Positions 27,295 to 37,606 of a stretch of 64,000 nt of DNA are shown here, in pieces (the first letter of the stretch is position 1; every line of letters starts with the position of its first letter). A program made the translations under genes and the position numbers. The notes under the pieces were generated by a model. That model ran no database searches. It was given only the letters and a program-made list of their open reading frames with translations, and was not told the origin of the DNA. Source of the DNA: Saccharomyces mikatae IFO 1815 (Eukaryota; Ascomycota; Saccharomycetes; Saccharomycetales; Saccharomycetaceae); contig NC_079269.1 of assembly GCF_947241705.1 (NCBI RefSeq), forward strand, positions 248,001-312,000. Direction: 5' to 3'.

Positions 27295-27301
27295 TGAAAC
27301 A
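27295..27301 (+). promoter_or_regulatory. Pheromone response element 1 (Ste12 site) at CHS1
   Basis: TGAAACA is an exact Ste12 recognition sequence, 383 bp before the CHS1 ATG. CHS1 is known to be induced by mating pheromone. Confidence 0.7.
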
Positions 27302-27346
27302 ACTTTTAATTCAAAACGATGCATGTAGGAATCATAATGCTATATC

Positions 27347-27353
27347 TGAAACA
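27347..27353 (+). promoter_or_regulatory. Pheromone response element 2 (Ste12 site) at CHS1
   Basis: This second exact TGAAACA is in the same orientation, 52 bp from the first. Paired Ste12 sites are typical of strongly pheromone-induced promoters. Confidence 0.7.
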
Positions 27354-27683
27354 AACCCGAGGGACCCAGCAAGCTTTTTTTAGAAACCGCGTGGCTTGGT
27401 AACGCGATAATGACGCGACACAGCCATTAGTGGGAAAAATGATTCTAATGGCCAAATCAGGTATAACACTTGCTACAGAGTAGTTGTTTGATTATATATC
27501 TCGGGTTCATTTTTTACATCAAAAGTCTAGGAGACCATCTTACCTGAAATTCAACGCCTACCAGACCATACCATACTGCTGGTTTAAATACGCAGTATCC
27601 ATTTTTCTATTCTCTCTTCTTTCCCTTCATCGAAGAGATCACTGAGTCGACATTCGAAACTAAACTAATATTAAGATATAACA

Positions 27684-30600
27684 ATGAATAATCAAAATAA
27701 TCGATTTACAAATGAATATCAATCAAACCAAGAAGATGAGCCTTCCTACGAACTGCAAAATACCCACAGCGGGCAGTTTCACTCCTCGAATGAAGAACTA
27801 ATAAACAGGAACCAAAGATATACAAATCAAAATACCAGCATGGGTTCATTCACCCCAGTCCAATCTCTGCAATTTCCGGAACAATCTCAGATAACTAATA
27901 TTTCGTACAATAACGTTGATAACAATGATTATAATAATAGTAACAGTAATAATAACAATAATGGCGAACAAGATTTATATGGGGGTTTTGTTAACCATTA
28001 TCGCCAACGTCCTCCACCAGTAACTGCAGAGTATAATGATGTTTTTAATGCTAATAATCAGCAACAATCGTTACAACAAGACCATAATAACGTACCTTCA
28101 TATCCACTTCCTTCAATAAACGTGATTCAAACCACTCCAGAGCTCATACATAACGGCTCACAGACGATTTCATCACCCGTAGAAAGGCCATTTTTTAACG
28201 ATAACGATTATTACTATAATAACAGGAACTCTAGAACATCTCCTAGTGTTGCTTCTAGTGATGGTTATATAGATCAGGAAGCTAGGCCCATTTTAAATCA
28301 ACCTAGCGACAACAGGAACAGTGGTAATATGCCACAATACCATGATCAAAACCTTGCATATAATAATGGTTACCATGGTATAGAGGTACAGGGTTACTAT
28401 CATGATCCAGAAGGCGGTTATATTGATCAAAGAGGAGATGATTATCAAATTAACTCGTATTTGGGTAGAAACGGTGAAATGGTTGATCCGTACGATTATG
28501 AAAATAGTCTAAGTCATATGACTCCTATGGAGCTTAAAGGGTATCTGAATGATGATAACAGACTTCCAAATGATGGAAAGGAAGAACTAGATAGTATGAG
28601 GAGCGGTTATTCTCATAGAGACTTGGGTGAATATGACAATGATGATTTCTCAAGAGATGATGAGTATGATGATCTAAACACCGTAGATAAATTGCAGTTT
28701 CAAGCTAATGGTGTACCTGCATCGTCTTCTGTATCTTCAATTGGATCGAAAGAATCCGATGTGGTAACGAATAATAATGACAACTTAACTGCGAAAAGAA
28801 GGCTAAAAAGAAGTGGTACTGAAATTAGAAAATTCAGACTATGGAATGGTAATTTTGTCTTCGACTCTCCAATCAGTAAAACGCTATTAGACCAGTACGC
28901 CAAGACTACTGAAGGTTCCAGCGCTTTACCGAATGAGTTTAAGTTTATGAGATATCAAGCTGTGACTTGCGAACCTAATCAACTTGCAGAAAAAAACTTC
29001 ACCGTCAGACAATTGAAATACTTAACTCCGAGAGAAACCGAATTGATGCTAGTAGTCACGATGTATAATGAAGATCATATTTTGCTTGGAAGGACTTTGA
29101 AAGGTGTCATGGACAACGTCAAATATATGGTGAAAAAAAAAAATTCAAGTACTTGGGGGCCGGACGCATGGAAGAAAATTGTTGTATGCATTATTTCAGA
29201 TGGTCGATCCAAAATTAATGAACGTTCTTTAGCATTGCTAAGTTCATTAGGTTGTTATCAAGATGGGTTTGCTAAAGATGAAATTAATGAAAAAAAAGTT
29301 GCAATGCATGTCTACGAACATACGACAATGATCAATATTACAGATGTTTCGGAATCTGGTGTGTCATTGGAATGCAATCATGGCACTGTTCCAATACAGC
29401 TTTTATTTTGTTTGAAAGAGCAAAATCAGAAAAAAATCAACTCACATAGATGGGCATTTGAAGGCTTTGCAGAACTATTACGTCCCAATATCGTCACTTT
29501 ATTAGACGCGGGTACCATGCCAGGTAAGGATTCTATTTACGAACTATGGAGAGAATTCAGGAATCCAAACGTTGGTGGCGCATGTGGTGAAATAAGAACT
29601 GATTTAGGTAAGAGATTTGTAAAGCTTTTGAACCCATTAGTTGCATCACAGAATTTCGAATATAAAATGTCCAATATATTGGACAAAACTACCGAGTCTA
29701 ACTTTGGATTCATTACCGTTTTGCCGGGAGCATTCTCTGCCTATAGGTTTGAAGCTGTTAGAGGTGAACCACTTCAGAAGTATTTCTATGGTGAAATTAT
29801 GGAAAATGAAGGTTTTCATTTTTTCTCTTCCAATATGTATCTTGCTGAGGATCGAATTTTATGCTTTGAAGTTGTTACTAAGAAAAATTGTAGTTGGATT
29901 TTGAAATACTGTAGAAGTTCGTATGCTTCAACTGATGTACCAGAAAGAGTCCCTGAGTTTATTCTTCAAAGAAGACGTTGGTTGAATGGTTCGTTTTTTG
30001 CCAGTGTTTACTCCTTTTGTCATTTCTACAGAGTCTGGAGCAGTGGCCACAACATTGGTAGAAAGCTTCTTTTGACAATTGAGTTTGTTTACCTTTTCTT
30101 CAATACATTGATATCATGGTTTTCCTTGAGTTCATTCTTTTTGGTCTTTAGGATTCTCACAGTTTCTATCGCACTGGCATATCACTCAGCATTTAATGTG
30201 TTATCAGTTATATTTCTGTGGCTTTATGGGATTTGTACCTTATCAACATTCATATTATCACTGGGGAATAAACCTAAAAGTACAGAAAAATTTTATGTTC
30301 TAACTTGTGTTGTTTTCGCGGTGATGATGATTTACATGATATTTTGCAGCGTATTTATGAGTGTCAAATCTTTCCAGAATATTTTAAGAAACGATACTAT
30401 TAGTTTTGAGGGTTTGATCACGACGGAAGCCTTCAGGGATATTGTTATATCTTTGGGCTCTACCTACTGTCTCTACCTGATTAGCTCAATTATCTATTTA
30501 CAACCATGGCATATGTTGACAAGTTTTATTCAATACATTTTGTTAAGTCCTTCTTATATCAATGTTTTGAATATCTATGCATTTTGTAATGTCCACGATT

Positions 30601-31097
30601 TATCATGGGGTACAAAAGGTGCTATGGCAGACCCATTGGGAAAAATTAGTACTACGGAAGACGGTACATTCAAAATGGAAGTTCTGGTTTCGAGCTCAGA
30701 GATACAAGCAAACTACGATAAATATACAAAAGTTTTGAACGAGTTCGATTCAAAATCAGAATCACAGCCCAGTAAGCCATCGTATGATGAAAAGAAAACT
30801 GGTTATTATGCAAACGTTAGATCTCTTGTGATTATTTTCTGGGTTATTACCAATTTCATTATTGTTGCTGTTGTTTTAGAAACTGGTGGGATTGCGGATT
30901 ACATTGCTCTAAAATCCATATCAACTGACGACACTTTAGAAACTGCAAAAAATGCGGAAATTCCCCTAATGACAAGTAAGGCGTCAATTTATTTTAATGT
31001 AATATTATGGTTAGTTGCATTATCTGCATTAATAAGGTTCATCGGTTGTTCAATTTACATGATGGTAAGGTTTCTCAGGAAGGTTACGCGTCGTTAA
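27684..31097 (+). CDS. CHS1: Chs1, chitin synthase I
   Basis: This 1137-residue protein (S. cerevisiae 1131) has a cytosolic N-terminal 380 residues rich in Asn/Gln/Ser with short Asn and Tyr repeats. The family-2 glycosyltransferase domain follows, beginning near LTPRETELMLVVTMYNED, with EDR at 722-724 and the chitin-synthase signature QRRRW at 762-766. After it come clustered membrane spans (about 800-1000, and two more near 1050-1070 and 1110-1130). It makes chitin from UDP-GlcNAc at the plasma membrane and mainly repairs the birth scar during cell separation. Two pheromone elements upstream agree with mating induction. Confidence 0.98.
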   Translation: MNNQNNRFTNEYQSNQEDEPSYELQNTHSGQFHSSNEELINRNQRYTNQNTSMGSFTPVQSLQFPEQSQITNISYNNVDNNDYNNSNSNNNNNGEQDLYGGFVNHYRQRPPPVTAEYNDVFNANNQQQSLQQDHNNVPSYPLPSINVIQTTPELIHNGSQTISSPVERPFFNDNDYYYNNRNSRTSPSVASSDGYIDQEARPILNQPSDNRNSGNMPQYHDQNLAYNNGYHGIEVQGYYHDPEGGYIDQRGDDYQINSYLGRNGEMVDPYDYENSLSHMTPMELKGYLNDDNRLPNDGKEELDSMRSGYSHRDLGEYDNDDFSRDDEYDDLNTVDKLQFQANGVPASSSVSSIGSKESDVVTNNNDNLTAKRRLKRSGTEIRKFRLWNGNFVFDSPISKTLLDQYAKTTEGSSALPNEFKFMRYQAVTCEPNQLAEKNFTVRQLKYLTPRETELMLVVTMYNEDHILLGRTLKGVMDNVKYMVKKKNSSTWGPDAWKKIVVCIISDGRSKINERSLALLSSLGCYQDGFAKDEINEKKVAMHVYEHTTMINITDVSESGVSLECNHGTVPIQLLFCLKEQNQKKINSHRWAFEGFAELLRPNIVTLLDAGTMPGKDSIYELWREFRNPNVGGACGEIRTDLGKRFVKLLNPLVASQNFEYKMSNILDKTTESNFGFITVLPGAFSAYRFEAVRGEPLQKYFYGEIMENEGFHFFSSNMYLAEDRILCFEVVTKKNCSWILKYCRSSYASTDVPERVPEFILQRRRWLNGSFFASVYSFCHFYRVWSSGHNIGRKLLLTIEFVYLFFNTLISWFSLSSFFLVFRILTVSIALAYHSAFNVLSVIFLWLYGICTLSTFILSLGNKPKSTEKFYVLTCVVFAVMMIYMIFCSVFMSVKSFQNILRNDTISFEGLITTEAFRDIVISLGSTYCLYLISSIIYLQPWHMLTSFIQYILLSPSYINVLNIYAFCNVHDLSWGTKGAMADPLGKISTTEDGTFKMEVLVSSSEIQANYDKYTKVLNEFDSKSESQPSKPSYDEKKTGYYANVRSLVIIFWVITNFIIVAVVLETGGIADYIALKSISTDDTLETAKNAEIPLMTSKASIYFNVILWLVALSALIRFIGCSIYMMVRFLRKVTRR

Positions 31098-31770
31098 ATA
31101 AGTCAATTATTTTCCTTATTATAGATCAGCTTATGTGTTTTTATTTTATTATTTAATAGTTTTAGTAGTGTTTCAAAAAGTCTAGGGAAATAATCTATCT
31201 AAAATTATTCCCCAGATATATTTCCTTTGAAAAAATTAAAGAGACTCTTCGAAAAGAAAACATAAATTATTATTAAATTTGAAGGAGAAACTTTCACAAG
31301 ATATGCTTATGCAACTACAACTGCAATATGAAGACATATCTTTCTCGTTCTAGTTGGGGTTTTATATCGACTTTGGTTTCGAAAGATCGCATACTACTTG
31401 CATAGAATAACTCGCTGAAATTTACAACATAATTTCATCAATTTGAACAAACAGCGCATGAATAATTCTATATGTGCAACAGCACCAATAAGCATCTGGA
31501 AAGGGGTTCATTTGCAAATTCATGAATAATTATTCAATACACAGTTGCTTGGTATTATATACTACCACTGTTCAAATTATCCGCCGGACCCTTGAAACTG
31601 TGGCGCTTTTAATGATGAATCTCCAAAAAAGAAAAAAAAAATAACAAAAGAAAATGTTGCAATTATATATACCAAACCTTTTTCTTGTCATTAACCAAAG
31701 GAAAGAGATAAGTGTTCAAACTTTTGAATAAGTCCGCATGTATCCAACTTACTAGGTAAAATTATACGTG
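31098..31770. other. CHS1 3' / DUG3 promoter gap
   Basis: This is a 673-bp, AT-rich gap. It contains an exact 11-base ARS consensus match at 31257-31267 (see next entry), an A-rich run at 31626-31645 and a TATATA near 31665-31673 suitable as a DUG3 TATA element. Confidence 0.5.
31257..31267 (-). other. ARS consensus match, candidate replication origin
   Basis: The minus strand reads ATTTATGTTTT, an exact match to WTTTAYRTTTW, in AT-rich intergenic DNA. From memory S. cerevisiae has a confirmed origin (ARS1411) at about this place, just beyond CHS1; the synteny is why I favour this match over others in the window. Confidence 0.45.
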
Positions 31771-32844
31771 ATGTGTAGATTTTTAATCTTCAAGGGCAAA
31801 CAGCCGATCCGGCTGTCCCATCTTTTAACAAGACCAGCTCATTCTATTATAAACCAGTCATTTGACAGCAGATTACGCTTAGACAGAAGAAGGCCAATGA
31901 ATGGTGACGGATTTGGTGTGGCTTACTATCCACTAGATAGTGAATTAAGCGAGGATGGTCCGTGTCTTTTTAAAGCTATTACTCCAGCATGGAACAACCA
32001 AAATTTGAGTACGTTGGCAGAGAAGACTAAATCTGACCTAGTTTTTGCACATGTAAGAGCTTCTACATATGGTGTCTTGTCTGAGACCAACTGCCATCCG
32101 TTCACGTACCACAGCTTATGTTTTATGCATAATGGTGGTATATCTAATTTCAAAGGAATCAAGAGAAGATTACTGAATCATATCAATGACGAGTACCTTA
32201 ATTTCATTCAAGGAAGCACAGATTCTGAGTGTGCGTTTGCGCTATTTTTGGATACTTTGGACAAATTGGGCTATGATCCCAAGAAACAAGACGGCAACTT
32301 TGGTAATGTTGCGTTAAGAAAAGCAATGTTACGAACAATTGACTATATCAGAGACTGGACCAAAGAAGCTAACAAAAATGAAGTACATGTGGAACCATCC
32401 TTACTAAATTTTGCCGTAACAGACGGATCTACAGTTATCGTTTCCAGGTATATAACCTCAAAGACGGACGAGGCAGCATCCTTGCATTTCAGTTGTGGTT
32501 CAAGTTTTGTGGAGACTTCACCAGGAGAATACAGAGTTGAAAGGTTAGATAGAAATCAAGATGTGATCATGGTTGCATCAGAACCATTGACATTCGAAAG
32601 AGGTGATTGGACAGCAGTACCCACTAACAGCATATTGACTATCAAAAAACAGACAATACTACTACATCCTATTATCGACGAATACTACCAAGAAGACCCG
32701 TTATACCTAAGAAGTTCGACTCTCGCAGAAAGCAAGGGGCTCATGGGTTCTATACCGCTAGCGAAAGCTGTGGAAAAGAACGTCCCCCCACTAGAAAGAG
32801 AGGGCCGCACGAGACCTCCAACTGCTGTTGTGCATATAGCATAA
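31771..32844 (+). CDS. DUG3: Dug3, glutamine amidotransferase of glutathione breakdown
   Basis: I start at the ATG at 31771; the preceding codon is GTG. This gives 357 residues, equal to S. cerevisiae. The product opens Met-Cys-Arg, so after removal of Met the N-terminal Cys is the nucleophile of a class II (Ntn) glutamine amidotransferase. The fold is visible in the conserved GDGFGVAYY, FAHVRAST and NCHPFTY...MHNGGISNF motifs. With Dug2 it forms the GATase that removes the gamma-glutamyl group from glutathione in the cytosol, an alternative to gamma-glutamyl transpeptidase. Dug1 then cleaves Cys-Gly. It is expressed under sulfur limitation in S. cerevisiae. Confidence 0.97.
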   Translation: MCRFLIFKGKQPIRLSHLLTRPAHSIINQSFDSRLRLDRRRPMNGDGFGVAYYPLDSELSEDGPCLFKAITPAWNNQNLSTLAEKTKSDLVFAHVRASTYGVLSETNCHPFTYHSLCFMHNGGISNFKGIKRRLLNHINDEYLNFIQGSTDSECAFALFLDTLDKLGYDPKKQDGNFGNVALRKAMLRTIDYIRDWTKEANKNEVHVEPSLLNFAVTDGSTVIVSRYITSKTDEAASLHFSCGSSFVETSPGEYRVERLDRNQDVIMVASEPLTFERGDWTAVPTNSILTIKKQTILLHPIIDEYYQEDPLYLRSSTLAESKGLMGSIPLAKAVEKNVPPLEREGRTRPPTAVVHIA

Positions 32845-33698
32845 GAAAGCAAAAAAGCTTGCGCCACCAATAACACAATACATTAACATATAATAGGCAT
32901 CGATAAAAAGAACAACTCATATTTCATTTTAATTAATTAATGATTGATTTAATTGCATATGCTGTCTAACTCTAATGGTCTCTATAACAACCAACCGGGT
33001 AATAAAACTATTATGCACCCATTCATCTAGGAGTAATCCGGGTTACATCATCCGGAAGCGGAAATTTACAAATATCCGGTGAATTCCACAAGGGGACTTG
33101 AGAAAAAATACGTGAAAAACAGCGATGCGATATTTTTGCATCGTCTTGTTCGAGTGTTTCTGACCGCGGTAACCGGGATATTGACCGTTGAAAAAGAAAA
33201 ATCCGCTCCGTAAGTCAGTGGCTGTTGCTGAAACGAGACAATTTCTTATTTCGTTTGTTTGTGTGTTGGTATTTGTTATCTTTCCTATATATATGTTGTT
33301 AAGTTTCTTTTACCAATTAGTGCTCATTTTTCTGTCTTTCTGTTAGGTGTGCATGTTGTGCATACTTTTCGTTTTATTGATTACTTTATATAACGTAATT
33401 TGTTCTTGAGTAAATTCAAAATTTTGTTTTGTTGTGTTTTATTATTTAGGACCTGTCTATCTAGTTTAACTTAAACGAGTGAGCTTAAGATAACCTGACT
33501 TCAAGAAAACTGAGCTTTCATTACTTTGTTTCGTTCTCTTTTTTCTCTTTTGAATAAAGAATTTTTCCTTTAAGGAGTAACTTAAGCATTTAGCTGCACA
33601 TTAAACACTTTTTTTTTACTTTTAACTCACACACCTAGAAAATTTTTTATTTTTTCGACCTTCGTTCCCAAATACCCACTAAGCAATATAATTAAAAT
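32845..33698 (+). promoter_or_regulatory. Long promoter and leader of YNL190W, with Reb1 site
   Basis: Within this 854-bp region, CCGGGTAA at 32995-33002 matches the Reb1 site (TTACCCGG on the other strand). Repeated CCGG-containing patches follow to about 33185. From 33240 on, long pyrimidine-rich tracts typical of very active yeast promoters lead up to the ATG. Confidence 0.6.
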
Positions 33699-34313
33699 AT
33701 GAAGTTCTCCTCTGTTACTGCTATTGCTCTAGCCACTGTTGCCACTGTTGCCACTGCTAAGAAGGGTGAACATGATTTTACTACCACTTTAACTTTGTCT
33801 TCGGACGGCAGCTTGACCACTACCACTTCTACTCATACCACCCATAAGTACGGTAAGTTTAACAAGACCTCGAAGTCCAAGACTCCAAACCATACAGGTA
33901 CGCACAAGTATGGTAAGTTCAACAAGACCTCGAAGTCCAAGACTCCAAACCATACAGGTACTCACAAGTATGGTAAGTTCAACAAGACTTCGAAGTCCAA
34001 GACTCCAAACCATACAGGTACTCACAAGTATGGTAAGTTCAACAAGACCTCGAAGTCCAAGACTCCAAACCATACAGGTACTCACAAGTATGGTAAGTTC
34101 AACAAGACCTCGAAGTCCAAGACTCCAAACCATACAGGTACGCATAAGTACGGTAAGTTCAACAAAACCAAACATGACCATACCACCTATGGTCCAAATG
34201 AAAAGGCCCGTAAGAACAATGCTGCTGCTGGCCCATCTAATTTCAATTCCATAAAATTGTTTGGTGTTACTGCTGGTAGTGCCGCTGTAGCCGGTGCCTT
34301 ACTATTGTTGTAA
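33699..34313 (+). CDS. YNL190W-like cell-wall hydrophilin, GPI-anchored
   Basis: This 204-residue protein has an N-terminal signal peptide (about 1-20, hydrophobic, ending near ATAKK) and a Thr/Ser-rich stretch. Five full and one partial copies of a 20-residue repeat (HKYGKFNKTSKSKTPNHTGT) follow. Its C-terminal hydrophobic tail, after a small-residue Asn/Ala/Gly region, fits a GPI-attachment signal. Repeat number and total length equal what I recall for S. cerevisiae, where YNL190W is a cell-wall hydrophilin linked to survival of drying and rehydration. Each repeat offers Asn-Lys-Thr and Asn-His-Thr sequons. Strong codon bias and the promoter suggest high expression. Confidence 0.92.
   Translation: MKFSSVTAIALATVATVATAKKGEHDFTTTLTLSSDGSLTTTTSTHTTHKYGKFNKTSKSKTPNHTGTHKYGKFNKTSKSKTPNHTGTHKYGKFNKTSKSKTPNHTGTHKYGKFNKTSKSKTPNHTGTHKYGKFNKTSKSKTPNHTGTHKYGKFNKTKHDHTTYGPNEKARKNNAAAGPSNFNSIKLFGVTAGSAAVAGALLLL
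33843..34172 (+). repeat. 60-bp coding tandem repeat in YNL190W
   Basis: Full units start at 33843, 33903, 33963, 34023 and 34083, with a partial unit from 34143. Units differ at only a few third-position bases, so the array has been homogenised by slippage or conversion. Every unit contains GGTAAGTT, which resembles a weak 5' splice site. Confidence 0.95.
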
Positions 34314-35549
34314 TAAGCCTCAGGCTACATTTGAGAAGTAGAAGGAAATTTTTTATTTTCTTTGGTTTTATGTTTCTTACTGTCCCCTTTTTTATTTTGA
34401 AGTAGCAATTCTTTATTCTGCTATTTCGACTACTATGTGTTTACGTGTGCTTGTGCAAAAGTGAAATTTATTGTGATTGTGCTTTTTTTTTTATTTTTTT
34501 TTATACAGAAGGATGGAGAAGTAGAATTGAATTATACGGTTCAAATAGAAGTGCTATTTCTCATTTTAGCGGGTTAATGAGTGTGTGTGTTTCATTGACT
34601 TGCAAAGATAACGAAATAACACCAAACTATTTATCGTGGTTTTCTTTCCTTTTTTCATAACGATTGAAATTGAGGAGGGAAATATAGTGAAACTTGACTA
34701 TTGTGTGTGAATGTCTTGCTTTTGCATTATTTCTTTCAATTTCTATGTTATACAAAAGGGACGCTTTCTCTTTCTATTTGTTTTTCTTAATGACTTAGTG
34801 TGTTCATTACCCTTTAATTAACTGCAAAAAATAAACTATGTCTTTAATTTCTTATTTTCAAAGTTTCTTTTTAACCTACATATTTTTATATGTCGCCCTA
34901 TTCATGTTCGTCAGTTTTCCTAAATGTTCTTAAATTTGGGTTATCTTGCAGTTCTTTGCTTTACCACATTAAGATGATATTACCTATCTAATGTTTGCAA
35001 GAGAGTAAATGCATCGTCTGAGATGATGTAATCATATAACACGGAGGTACAACGTTGTAATCATTACCAATAGATTAACTTTAATCAGGTGATGGTCAAC
35101 TCAAGTTACAAAATAAACAATGCGGTGGTGTTCACATAGGTATAGTGAAGCCTTTTTCAGTTCGGTAGTTTGAGTAGTTGTTCTAACAATTTTCTCATGG
35201 GCAACATTAATACATCATCATATACGGTTTTTTTTCTTTTTTCTTCAAGAGTCGATGGGGAAGGATTAGGAAGGAAAGACGGTTCAGATACGAATTTAGT
35301 GATTGATCACATTTTACTCATGACTCCAAGAGACCCACAAACTCATATAATCTCGATTTGCTGAGTATAGTACGAAACAGGAGCAATAATTAACCTTTTT
35401 TGATTACTTACACTTTCAGACTTTACTTTATTAAGGCTGACACGTTTTCTATTGAATTGAACTTATATCGTTAACTTATAGAACGATTTATCTATTTTGA
35501 TATCTATTCACTTGATTTATTTTATCTTCTACACAACAAATCAATAAAT
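34314..35549. other. YNL190W 3' region and SRP1 promoter
   Basis: This 1.24-kb gap is AT-rich. The first part is the YNL190W 3' UTR with T-rich runs near 34485-34502. Two short plus-strand frames (34445-34660, 35170-35364) look random. A pyrimidine-rich run precedes SRP1. I find no RNA gene or repeat. Confidence 0.5.
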
Positions 35550-37178
35550 ATGGATAATGGCGCAGATTCTTCTACGAGCAAGTTTGTTCCTGAATATAGA
35601 CGAACAAATTTCAAGAATAAAGGCAGATTTTCTGCAGATGAACTTCGTCGCCGTAGAGATACACAACAAGTCGAATTAAGAAAAGCGAAAAGGGATGAGG
35701 CTTTAGCCAAGAGAAGAAACTTTGTTCCACCAACTGATGGCGCCGATTCTGATGAAGAAGACGAAAGCTCCATATCTGCAGATCAACAATTTTACAGCCA
35801 ATTGCAACAAGAATTACCACAGATGACTCAACAACTTAACTCTGATGATATGCAAGAGCAATTAAGTGCTACTGTTAAGTTCAGGCAAATTTTGTCTAGA
35901 GAACACCGCCCCCCAATCGATATTGTCATTCAGGCTGGTGTAGTTCCAAGATTAGTAGAGTTTATGCGTGAAAATCAACCAGAAATGCTACAATTGGAAG
36001 CCGCATGGGCCTTAACTAACATTGCATCAGGCACATCTGCTCAAACAAAAGTAGTAGTTGATGCCGATGCTGTACCTCTTTTCATTCAGCTTTTATATAC
36101 AGGCTCGGTTGAAGTTAAAGAACAAGCCATTTGGGCTTTAGGTAATGTTGCCGGTGATTCCACTGATTACAGAGATTATGTTTTACAATGCAATGCTATG
36201 GAGCCAATTCTAGGTCTTTTTAACTCTAATAAACCATCCTTAATCAGGACTGCTACTTGGACTTTATCCAATTTATGTAGAGGTAAAAAACCACAACCAG
36301 ATTGGTCTGTGGTTTCACAAGCCTTACCAACCTTAGCGAAATTGATCTATTCAATGGATACTGAAACCTTAGTTGATGCTTGTTGGGCCATCTCCTACCT
36401 ATCCGATGGTCCACAAGAAGCTATTCAAGCTGTTATCGATGTTAGAATTCCGAAGAGATTAGTTGAATTATTAAGCCATGAATCTACTTTAGTCCAAACT
36501 CCTGCTTTGAGAGCGGTAGGTAACATAGTTACTGGTAATGATTTACAGACACAGGTGGTTATAAATGCCGGTGTCTTATCTGCATTGAGACTCCTATTAA
36601 GCTCTCCAAAAGAAAATATCAAGAAAGAAGCGTGCTGGACCATTTCTAATATTACAGCTGGTAATACCGAACAAATTCAAGCGGTTATCGACGCAAATTT
36701 AATTCCTCCATTAGTTAAGCTCTTGGAAGTTGCAGAATACAAGACTAAAAAAGAAGCTTGTTGGGCCATTTCTAATGCCTCTTCAGGTGGTTTGCAGAGA
36801 CCGGATATCATAAGATATCTAGTATCTCAAGGTTGCATAAAACCATTGTGTGATTTATTGGAAATTGCTGATAACAGAATTATCGAAGTTACCTTAGATG
36901 CTCTTGAGAATATTCTTAAGATGGGTGAGGCAGACAAAGAGGCTCGTGGTTTAAATATTAATGAAAACGCTGATTTTATCGAAAAGGCTGGCGGTATGGA
37001 AAAGATTTTCAATTGTCAACAAAATGAAAACGATAAGATTTATGAAAAAGCATACAAAATTATTGAAACTTATTTCGGTGAAGAAGAAGATGCCGTAGAT
37101 GAAACTATGGCCCCACAAAATGCCGGTAATACCTTTGGCTTTGGCTCTAATGTTAATCAGCAATTTAATTTCAATTAA
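35550..37178 (+). CDS. SRP1: Srp1, importin alpha
   Basis: This 542-residue protein is identical in length to S. cerevisiae Srp1. The N-terminal importin-beta-binding domain is rich in Arg/Lys (about 10-60). Ten armadillo repeats follow (about 85-510) carrying the repeated Trp-Ala/Thr-x-Ser/Thr-Asn ladder (for example [54 protein letters not shown]) that grips classical nuclear localisation signals. The C-terminus binds the export factor Cse1. It carries NLS cargo into the nucleus with Kap95. Confidence 0.98.
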   Translation: MDNGADSSTSKFVPEYRRTNFKNKGRFSADELRRRRDTQQVELRKAKRDEALAKRRNFVPPTDGADSDEEDESSISADQQFYSQLQQELPQMTQQLNSDDMQEQLSATVKFRQILSREHRPPIDIVIQAGVVPRLVEFMRENQPEMLQLEAAWALTNIASGTSAQTKVVVDADAVPLFIQLLYTGSVEVKEQAIWALGNVAGDSTDYRDYVLQCNAMEPILGLFNSNKPSLIRTATWTLSNLCRGKKPQPDWSVVSQALPTLAKLIYSMDTETLVDACWAISYLSDGPQEAIQAVIDVRIPKRLVELLSHESTLVQTPALRAVGNIVTGNDLQTQVVINAGVLSALRLLLSSPKENIKKEACWTISNITAGNTEQIQAVIDANLIPPLVKLLEVAEYKTKKEACWAISNASSGGLQRPDIIRYLVSQGCIKPLCDLLEIADNRIIEVTLDALENILKMGEADKEARGLNINENADFIEKAGGMEKIFNCQQNENDKIYEKAYKIIETYFGEEEDAVDETMAPQNAGNTFGFGSNVNQQFNFN

Positions 37179-37606
37179 CTGAATGTGAAGAAAAAGATCA
37201 ATTAAGTAAGTTTATTCTGGTATATCTCTTTTATCTGATCTATTATTTTAAAGTTTTCTTTTAATGTATATAAGGAATCTAATCTTTTAATTCGCACACT
37301 ACTATTACCCTATATTAACTTCTATGGTTTTTCATTTATAATGACAGGTTTATACAAATTCATTCTTGCTGCAGTTTCTCTCTCGCATAGGCTGTTCTGT
37401 ACACATTGCTGGGTTTTTTAATCTATTTTGCGGGAGACGCCAAATAGAGAAAAAACTGGGAAGACACAAGAAAAAAGATAGAAATAATTACAACTTAAAA
37501 ATCCAGCGGCCATAATATATTCTGGGAGAGGGATACTAGAAAAAAATTTGTTTAGGTCTTCGAGAATAAGATAGATAGTCTTATCGTCTGTTTCCTAAAT
37601 TCATGA
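37179..37606. other. SRP1 3' / KAR1 promoter gap
   Basis: This 428-bp AT-rich gap separates two plus-strand genes. No named element was recognised. Confidence 0.5.

Larger units (their letters stand above)
27233..27683 (+). promoter_or_regulatory. CHS1 promoter region
   Basis: This is 451 bp between YNL193W and CHS1. It contains two perfect pheromone response elements (listed separately), a GC-rich patch near 27385-27425 and pyrimidine-rich sequence just before the ATG. Confidence 0.6.

Noticed and set aside
33789-34254. Long open frames on the antisense strand and in another frame of YNL190W
   Set aside because: They exist only because the 60-bp repeat lacks stops in these frames; the repeated translation has no independent features.
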